A DNA stretch of 12,562 bases, taken from assembly GCA_021775515.1 (NCBI GenBank), contig JAJFHR010000176.1, positions 1-12,562 on the forward strand, written 5' to 3'. Within the stretch, counting starts at the first letter, position 1. Each line of letters opens with the position of its first letter. The stretch is from Hyphomicrobiales bacterium (lineage in GTDB: Bacteria > Pseudomonadota > Alphaproteobacteria > Rhizobiales > JAJFHR01). Shown here piece by piece: positions 7,431 through 12,562 of this stretch. Position numbers and translations under genes: made by a program. Below the pieces are notes generated by a model. It saw only the letters and a list, made by a program, of their open reading frames with translations, did no database searches and was not told the DNA's origin.

Positions 7431-8711
7431 ATGGGAACAATAATAATAGCCGCTGGATTGCTGATATTAGCTGCCACGTCGCTTCAGGCTGCCATGGGCC
7501 TGTATTCTGTCACTGCACGCACACTTGCTGCCAATCGTCTAGACCGGGCCCAATTAGCTCTTTTTCGGGATCGGGCAACAACGTTGCTGAAACGCGTTGA
7601 TGCTGATCGTGCCCATCGCGAGTTGTCATGGAATGGCAAGAGAAAATTTCGCATTGCCCGACGGGTTTATGAAGATCCAAACAACGACATCTGCTCATTT
7701 TACCTAAGGCCTCACGATGAAAAACCGGTTCCACCCTTCCGCCCGGGGCAGTTCTTGACGTTTGAGCTTCCTATCCCCGGACAATCACAACCCGTGGTGC
7801 GTTGTTATTCCCTGTCGGATGGACCGGCAAACGAGCCGCAATATCGCGTTTCAATCAAGAAACTTGGGGCCCCGCCCAAAGCGCCGGAGGGGACACCACC
7901 TGGTTTATCCTCCAATTTTTTTCACGACCAGCTAAATGAAGACGACATTGTTGAGGTATTTGCCCCTGCTGGTGAATTTTATCTTGAACAGGAATCCGAG
8001 CGCCCGGTCGTGCTGATCGGCGGCGGTGTTGGGCTAACGCCCGTGGTCAGCATGTTGAACTGGCTGGTTTCTTCGGGAAGCAATCGTGAAATTTGGTTTT
8101 TCTACGGCGTACGAAACCGTTCAGAACACGCGATGTACGATCACCTGCAAGAGATTGCCAAAGAAAACCCCAACGTCCATACCGTCATCGCCTACAGTCA
8201 GCCCACCGAAACCTGCGTAAAAGGCGTGGATTACGATCACAAGGGATTTGTGGGCGTGGATCTCATGAAGAGTGTGCTGGAAACAAATAACTACGAGTTT
8301 TACATTTGTGGTCCACCACCGATGATGGACATGGTGACCAAAGCTCTGGCCGAGTGGGGCGTACCGGACGAGGACGTCAGATTTGAAGCTTTTGGACCGG
8401 CCTCGGTTAAAAAAGCCGGCAGTGGAGAGGACAGCAAACCTGAAGCAGGAGCACCGACATTCGAGGTTGAATTTTCGCGCTCCAAAATCAAGGCTCAATG
8501 GGCAAAAAATATGGGAACGCTGCTTGACCTCGCCGAAGCCAATGGTGTTAAGGCACGCTTTGGTTGCCGCGCCGGCAACTGTGGCACCTGTTCAACCGCA
8601 CTCAAACAGGGTGACGTCGACTATGTGTCAAAACCCGGCAAGGAACCTGAATCCGGTTCTTGTTTGACCTGCATTGCCCAACCAACAAGCAATCTTGTGC
8701 TGGACATATAG
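7431..8711 (+). CDS. Membrane-anchored FAD/NAD(P)H reductase with C-terminal 2Fe-2S domain
   Basis: Three-domain electron-transfer flavoprotein of 426 residues, organised like the reductases of oxygenases or of the hybrid-cluster protein. An N-terminal helix (about 3-24) is followed by Arg-rich sequence, so it is probably an anchor with the catalytic part in the cytoplasm. The FAD domain (about 70-185) has the RCYS flavin motif (124-127). The NAD(P) domain (about 190-322) has GGGVGLTP (197-204), the FYGVRNRSEHAM segment and the ICGPPPMM motif (292-299). After a linker rich in Gly, Ser and Pro (about 328-342) comes a plant-type ferredoxin domain with C379-x4-C384-x2-C387 and C414 as the likely fourth ligand; C411 is extra. 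It would pass electrons one at a time from NAD(P)H through FAD to the 2Fe-2S cluster and on to a partner. No oxygenase gene is adjacent. The nearest possible partners are the b-type and decaheme cytochromes encoded convergently. Substrate and partner are unknown. Confidence 0.88.
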   Translation: MGTIIIAAGLLILAATSLQAAMGLYSVTARTLAANRLDRAQLALFRDRATTLLKRVDADRAHRELSWNGKRKFRIARRVYEDPNNDICSFYLRPHDEKPVPPFRPGQFLTFELPIPGQSQPVVRCYSLSDGPANEPQYRVSIKKLGAPPKAPEGTPPGLSSNFFHDQLNEDDIVEVFAPAGEFYLEQESERPVVLIGGGVGLTPVVSMLNWLVSSGSNREIWFFYGVRNRSEHAMYDHLQEIAKENPNVHTVIAYSQPTETCVKGVDYDHKGFVGVDLMKSVLETNNYEFYICGPPPMMDMVTKALAEWGVPDEDVRFEAFGPASVKKAGSGEDSKPEAGAPTFEVEFSRSKIKAQWAKNMGTLLDLAEANGVKARFGCRAGNCGTCSTALKQGDVDYVSKPGKEPESGSCLTCIAQPTSNLVLDI

Positions 8712-8749
8712 AGGCTTCATTCCAAATTCAGGTTAATCGGCACGGCCAT

Positions 8750-8803
8750 CCTGGCAAACCGGAAAACAACTGCCTGGCTTTTTACATCTCGTTATTTGCC
8801 AGG
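8750..8803. repeat. Inverted CCTGGC repeats between convergent genes, possible terminator
   Basis: CCTGGCAAA (8750-8758) is a perfect inverted match to TTTGCCAGG (8795-8803). A further CCTGGC (8773-8778), followed directly by TTTTT, can compete for the same right arm. The right arm overlaps the last codons of the decaheme gene. Mutually exclusive hairpins between two convergent stops fit a transcription end, but no arm pair gives a textbook stem plus T run. Confidence 0.35.
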
Positions 8804-11212
8804 TAGCTTGGTTTGCATGATAGGCGTGCTGATATTTTCCACATGATAAATATGGCACAACAGGCAGCCCTCGCCTGCTGCGGTTTTTTGATGGCACACC
8901 GTGCAAACCTGTTGTTCAACCGGTTTGAAATTTGATGCAAAAACCTTAGGATCATTGGCTTTGTAAGTTTGCTGATATTTCGCCGCGCCATTGATTTCGT
9001 GACAGGCTACACAACCTTTTTCACCGAACAATCCAAAGTGCGGCTCATGCGAAAACTTGGTAAAGCGCTCTAGGGAATTAGTCACAGAAAACGGCGACCA
9101 ATTTATCTTGAGGCTGTCTCCATCTCCACTGTCAACGCTATGGCATTTAGCACACTTTCCCTGCGCATCTTTTCCGGTAAGGCGATCAAATACCGGCGAT
9201 GCAAGGTTGGAGTCCGCTTTGCCATATTGCCGGCCGGAAAAATCCAACCAGGCCTGCATGAACTTGTCCTTGTGTCCCACCGGTTTATACAACACCGCAA
9301 ATTCCTGGCGATACCAGCCACCAAACTCCGCCCACGCCTCAGCCGCCATGGGCGCAGGAAGTTCTTCCTTTGTCACCGGTTTGTCAGTGGCAGCAACTTC
9401 GCTCTCTTTTTCCTCGCCAGCGAGAATGTCATCATCCTTGTTCTCGGCAAGAATACTGTCATCGCCGGAAAGAATATCGTCATCCTTTTTATCAGCCGGA
9501 GTTTTGGCCTCATCACCTGAGAGAATGTCATCATTCTTGTTCTCGGCAAGAATGCTGTCATCGCCGGAAAGAATGTCGGACTGATCCGGTTTCGAACCAT
9601 CGGCGGTTTTTTCGGGCGGTGTATCTAATCCTTCACCTTCAGTTTTTTTATCGCCTGGCTCCTCCACTGGATCGGGGGCTGTTGCAGGTGTCATAGGTTC
9701 ACCGCGCCTGTGGCGCAAAACTTCGGTTGGCAGATTTGGCAGCCAATCGCGTTGGACACCGAGCAGCACATCTCTTGACAAGTTTGCAGTCAGGCTGGCG
9801 AGAAGCTTTGGATCGACCTCACTCGCCATTGCGGCACCCTGCATTTTCATAACATCCGAAGTCTTTGTCCAAGCAAGCTGATAGACTAGAGACTTCACTT
9901 CCCAGACCAATTTCTCAACGGCCGCAATTTCTTCATCAGTTGCTTCCGTCAAATCGAGAAGATCCAGCTTCTCAACGGTTCTGAGCATTTCTCTACGTTC
10001 TTCATCCCAACCAATCAAAAGCTTCATAAGCGGGGCGATTTCAGCTTCAGAATCCTCCGGCCACTCACCAATATCCGCCTTTTTCTCCCGCAAGGTCTCG
10101 ACATCCAGACCAGGAAGCGCCAGAAAAGTGATACCCTTAGGCCCGGTCGCCCGGTCAGTGCCGACAATTTGTCCGATGTGGCAGGTAGAACACATCTGTT
10201 CAAATGGTTTAACTGCCATAAGACCACTATTTGCGCTGGGGGTATGGCAGTCTGCACAGACACCCGGTAGCGATTTAACGTTTTTATTATCAGCAAGCGC
10301 TTTTGGAAAATGTTCAGAAAAATGGCTGGAATGGTCAAATATGACCCGGGTGCGACGCCCGTATGGATAGTCGGTAAACTGCGGATGCCCGTTTTTAAAA
10401 TTGCTGAATTGAGCCGTATGGCAGGTCTGGCACTGAACATCCGCCATCGCCTTTAGGTCGAATTTCTCTCCTTGATGTTCCTTATGGCAGGTTGCGCAAA
10501 AAACGCCCTTTTCAAATGTTTTACCCGCCGGGAACAGCGCCTGGCGAAAACTCGCCATGATTGGCTCTGTATTAGCCTGCACCGCCGCCTGATGCCGTTC
10601 TGTCAGCGCCGCCAATTTATCCAGAGCAAGATTATGTGGGTTTAGCGCATCTGTACCAATTTTGTGGCACTTAAGGCAGGCCCCACTGTCTTTGACAGGA
10701 TCTGACGGCCCAAAAATAGAGTGAATCCAATCAAACTCTCCACTCGAAACATTGGCATGGCAATCACCGCAGCTTTTCAGTGAACTATGTGCCGTATTCA
10801 GCGGGCCCGGCATTAATAAGTTTATATCTCCGGCGTAAGCGAAAATTACCGCCAGGAAACCTACCGCCAGAGAGGCTATCCATCGAGTTGCGCGCGCGCG
10901 TTTGGCACGCAGGGTCAGCTTCGGTCGGCACTTTGGAATGGCCTTGCAGCACACGCCATCGGGACCTGGTCCCTGCTCGCACTTCCCCCCCCTTGATGTT
11001 GGCCGGGTACAATGCCAGCGCGCATCGGTTTTCATCGGCACACATTCAAAACTGGCCTGACAAACTCCGCGCCCATCGGGTCCAACACGGCACGGTTTTC
11101 CAGCATCAAGATGCCCGCAAACCCACTTTTGTGTGGGCCTTTCATAAGCACTTTTCCGGAAACCAAATTGTTGTAAGAGTTTCAGTTTATGGCACTCCCG
11201 ACGAATAGGCAT
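8792..11212 (-). CDS. Membrane-anchored decaheme c-type cytochrome
   Basis: Electron carrier of 806 residues with ten CxxCH heme sites, starting at residues 148, 179, 239, 261, 319 and 341 (six, first module) and 687, 734, 770 and 783 (four, second module). One helix (about 110-127), preceded by a strongly basic stretch (KLTLRAKRARATR), anchors it with the hemes in the periplasm. The first 100 residues would then be cytoplasmic and hold two related Cys-rich units (C32, C41, C51, C57 and C68, C78, C88/C89, C95) that share a PDG-x(0-2)-GVC segment. The heme-free middle (about 346-686) has helical sequence, then an acidic, Pro-rich linker with repeats. Extra histidines near the heme sites could be distal ligands. 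The gene overlaps the end of the b-type cytochrome gene by 26 bases and has no clear Shine-Dalgarno, which suggests translational coupling; no other in-frame ATG, GTG or TTG occurs before residue 32. It is not NrfA (no CxxCK) and not a recognised hydroxylamine or nitrite enzyme. It probably relays electrons in the periplasm. Confidence 0.87.
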   Translation of the reverse strand: MPIRRECHKLKLLQQFGFRKSAYERPTQKWVCGHLDAGKPCRVGPDGRGVCQASFECVPMKTDARWHCTRPTSRGGKCEQGPGPDGVCCKAIPKCRPKLTLRAKRARATRWIASLAVGFLAVIFAYAGDINLLMPGPLNTAHSSLKSCGDCHANVSSGEFDWIHSIFGPSDPVKDSGACLKCHKIGTDALNPHNLALDKLAALTERHQAAVQANTEPIMASFRQALFPAGKTFEKGVFCATCHKEHQGEKFDLKAMADVQCQTCHTAQFSNFKNGHPQFTDYPYGRRTRVIFDHSSHFSEHFPKALADNKNVKSLPGVCADCHTPSANSGLMAVKPFEQMCSTCHIGQIVGTDRATGPKGITFLALPGLDVETLREKKADIGEWPEDSEAEIAPLMKLLIGWDEERREMLRTVEKLDLLDLTEATDEEIAAVEKLVWEVKSLVYQLAWTKTSDVMKMQGAAMASEVDPKLLASLTANLSRDVLLGVQRDWLPNLPTEVLRHRRGEPMTPATAPDPVEEPGDKKTEGEGLDTPPEKTADGSKPDQSDILSGDDSILAENKNDDILSGDEAKTPADKKDDDILSGDDSILAENKDDDILAGEEKESEVAATDKPVTKEELPAPMAAEAWAEFGGWYRQEFAVLYKPVGHKDKFMQAWLDFSGRQYGKADSNLASPVFDRLTGKDAQGKCAKCHSVDSGDGDSLKINWSPFSVTNSLERFTKFSHEPHFGLFGEKGCVACHEINGAAKYQQTYKANDPKVFASNFKPVEQQVCTVCHQKTAAGEGCLLCHIYHVENISTPIMQTKLPGK
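9422..9577 (-). repeat. Two 57-base direct repeats, 99 bases apart, coding an acidic linker
   Basis: The segments 9422-9478 and 9521-9577 differ at only three of 57 positions by eye. Their 99-base offset keeps the reading frame (33 residues). They encode the linker of the decaheme cytochrome at about residues 546-597, with the core words DILSGDDSILAENK and DDILSGD. The near identity at DNA level suggests a recent in-frame duplication whose copy number may vary between strains. Confidence 0.8.
10985..10992. repeat. Run of eight C (G on the coding strand)
   Basis: The run encodes part of Arg-Gly-Gly (about residues 74-76) in the cytoplasmic Cys-rich head of the decaheme cytochrome. The frame is intact in this copy. 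Runs of this length can slip during replication or be misread in sequencing. Confidence 0.6.
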
Positions 11213-11999
11213 AGACGACAGCTACATGAGCCGCCACCAGCAACAGCAACCCGTATGTTGCCGGAATATGTACAAATAACCAAGCTTTCAGCATGCCTTG
11301 TTGGGCATAGTGAAAGTCCAGATTGTCTTTGGCTTGAACAAGATCTTTAATCTTCATCAAACGCTCTTTACCTGGATCATCCAGATATTGTTTCAGGTTA
11401 TCAATTTCACTGTTAATGCGGTTCAGTGGCCGCCGCGAATTTCGCAGGTGCAAAAAGAGATTTTGCGGACGCCGAAAAAATGCATGAAGCGTGTTGATAT
11501 AAAGATTTGAAATAGTCAGCGAACCTGCCTGATTGACGGAATCTATCGCCAACGCCTCTACTTCTTCTGCAAGTCCGGTGCGGAAGGCTGGAATTCTTTC
11601 AAAAAGTATACGCTCGGAATGCTGTTCGAGTTTTGCCGGAACTGTTCTGGTCAAATAAATTCCCACAATGCCGCTTATCGCCACAATAATAAACAACAAC
11701 CACAATGCCCACTCAAGCAGGCCGGCTGGAAATGACAGATCTGTGTGCAATAAAAACACAGCAACAATGAAATATCCGACATAAATATGAAGTTGCAGCC
11801 ACGCCGCAGCTCTTCCCAGGGGCAGCATTGGTAGTTTTTTTCTGATGTTAAAGAGGACCAAAAATAACATACCCGCTACCAACACCCAGCCATCAAGGAA
11901 CCGGGGATCGCGCAATGCCGAACCATAAAGCCAGCTAGTCCCATAGAGGAATAAAATCGCTAGAGCGGTGATCACAGAATTTTGGATTATACGCTGCAT
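11187..11999 (-). CDS. Five-helix membrane protein, probable diheme b-type cytochrome
   Basis: Inner-membrane protein of 270 residues that I do not recognise by name. Helices lie at about 8-25, 34-50, 68-86, 95-116 and 240-262. Helix 3 carries H71 and H85, and helix 5 carries H244 and H258: two pairs, each exactly 14 residues apart, the arrangement used to hold two stacked b hemes across the membrane. Positive charges at 52-63 and 117-240 place those loops in the cytoplasm, putting H71 and H244 near the inner face and H85 and H258 near the outer face. The large cytoplasmic loop (about 117-238) is charged and mainly helical, and could dock the Fe-S protein encoded just upstream. The gene starts 2 bases after that gene's stop and overlaps the decaheme gene by 26 bases, so the three are surely one operon. 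The likely role is to carry electrons through the membrane between the Fe-S protein and the decaheme. Quinone reaction is possible but no quinone-site motif is evident. Confidence 0.72.
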   Translation of the reverse strand: MQRIIQNSVITALAILFLYGTSWLYGSALRDPRFLDGWVLVAGMLFLVLFNIRKKLPMLPLGRAAAWLQLHIYVGYFIVAVFLLHTDLSFPAGLLEWALWLLFIIVAISGIVGIYLTRTVPAKLEQHSERILFERIPAFRTGLAEEVEALAIDSVNQAGSLTISNLYINTLHAFFRRPQNLFLHLRNSRRPLNRINSEIDNLKQYLDDPGKERLMKIKDLVQAKDNLDFHYAQQGMLKAWLFVHIPATYGLLLLVAAHVAVVYAYSSGVP

Positions 12000-12001
12000 C
12001 G

Positions 12002-12562
12002 TTAGTGCGAAAGCTCCAGCCAGTCAGACAGTTTTTCAATATTTTTTATATCGATGCGAATAAGCGCATCATGCGGGCAGGCCCGCTGGCATGCCGGGCC
12101 GCCAAGCTGATCTGCACACAAATCACACTTCGTGGCTTTATAAATCTGCTCCCCCTCGGCATCAGTCAAAAAAGCACCATCAGCATCGCGAATTTCTGCC
12201 ATGCGAATATTATTGTAAGGGCACGAATTTGCGCAGGTGGCACAGCCGACACAGGTAACACTGTCAATAACCACAGAGCCGGTATCGATATCGCGATGTA
12301 TGGCCCCCGTAGGGCATCCGATCAAGCAGACGGGATCTTTACAATGCATACAGGCATTGGCAATCATGAGGTTTTGGTGTGAAACCCCGTGCCTGACAAA
12401 CCTTGGATTATTGTCATGTGCCACAGCACAGGCCCGAACACAGTCATCACAACTGACGCAGCGATCAGTGTTAATCGCCATGGTTTTAGTGCCGTTGATA
12501 AAACGATTATCAACTATAAAATCGAGCATCGATTGCTGAAGCCCCACTTTGTTCTCGTCCAG
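12002..12562 (-). CDS. Four-[4Fe-4S] ferredoxin-type protein, 5' end beyond the window
   Basis: Electron-transfer subunit of the DmsB/HybA/NrfC type. Counting from the GTG at 12547, its Cys groups are C30/C33/C36/C40, C66/C69/C74/C78, C99/C102/C105/C109 and C141/C144/C153/C157. These are sixteen ligands for four cubane clusters, with the usual CPTGAIHRD and CANSCPYNNIR surroundings. No Tat or Sec signal is visible, so it is probably cytoplasmic. The frame stays open to the right edge (12562), and the residues before the first Cys group (FIVDNRFINGTKTMAINTDR) read like the middle of a chain. The GTG at 12547 has no ribosome site. I therefore treat this as the C-terminal part of a larger protein. 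From memory, relatives carry cyclic-nucleotide-binding or oxidoreductase domains ahead of such a Fe-S module, but that part is not in view. The stop is 2 bases before the b-type cytochrome gene. Confidence 0.82.
   Translation of the reverse strand: MDENKVGLQQSMLDFIVDNRFINGTKTMAINTDRCVSCDDCVRACAVAHDNNPRFVRHGVSHQNLMIANACMHCKDPVCLIGCPTGAIHRDIDTGSVVIDSVTCVGCATCANSCPYNNIRMAEIRDADGAFLTDAEGEQIYKATKCDLCADQLGGPACQRACPHDALIRIDIKNIEKLSDWLELSH

Noticed and set aside
9422..9577. CRISPR-like repeats
   Set aside because: Only two copies, 57 bases long, separated by an in-frame 42-base segment inside a gene; they are a coding duplication.
8792..11212. NrfA nitrite reductase or hydroxylamine oxidoreductase
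   Set aside because: All ten sites are plain CxxCH; no CxxCK active-site heme and no family-specific catalytic segment is visible.
12002..12547. Complete small ferredoxin starting at the GTG at 12547
   Set aside because: The frame is open to the window edge, there is no ribosome site, and the visible N-terminus looks internal.

Overview
The window looks like chromosomal DNA of a Gram-negative proteobacterium, most likely an alphaproteobacterium with moderate GC. This rests on a CHASE2-type class III cyclase next to a FecR-domain exported protein, an outer-membrane beta-barrel, and a membrane/periplasm multiheme cytochrome module. There are no RNA genes, insertion sequences, CRISPR arrays or integrase remnants. 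Coding density is high and no gene looks broken.

Left half (1-7430), cyclic-nucleotide and cell-surface block. A small stand-alone cyclic-nucleotide-binding protein (5-424, +) is followed by a CHASE2-transmembrane-adenylate/guanylate cyclase (about 612-2828, +). Convergent to these is a two-gene operon read leftward: first a signal-peptide TPR plus outer-membrane-barrel protein of the Slam/DUF560 (type XI secretion) style (7096-5711), then a 940-residue exported FecR-domain protein (5696-2874). The C-terminus of the FecR protein resembles a TbpB-type small beta-barrel. The pair reads as an outer-membrane translocator and its possible cargo. The neighbouring cyclase would sense periplasmic or envelope conditions and make the nucleotide that the small protein binds; that link is inferred from proximity only.

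Middle (7097-7430), a divergent intergenic region. It holds a perfect TATAAT and three copies of a GCWGCACAA-like motif arranged around it, which looks like an operator-controlled promoter for the rightward reductase gene.

Right half (7431-12562), redox block. A membrane-anchored FAD/NAD(P)H reductase with a C-terminal plant-type 2Fe-2S domain (+) is convergent with a tightly packed leftward operon. That operon is a four-[4Fe-4S]-cluster protein, cut by the right window edge; a five-helix membrane protein with two His pairs spaced exactly 14 residues apart, as in diheme b cytochromes; and a membrane-anchored decaheme c-type cytochrome with a duplicated cytoplasmic cysteine-rich head. Together they can be drawn as a cytoplasm-to-periplasm electron conduit: Fe-S protein, then heme b pair, then ten hemes c. 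The reductase next door is a possible electron-entry partner. The terminal electron acceptor is not visible in this window.
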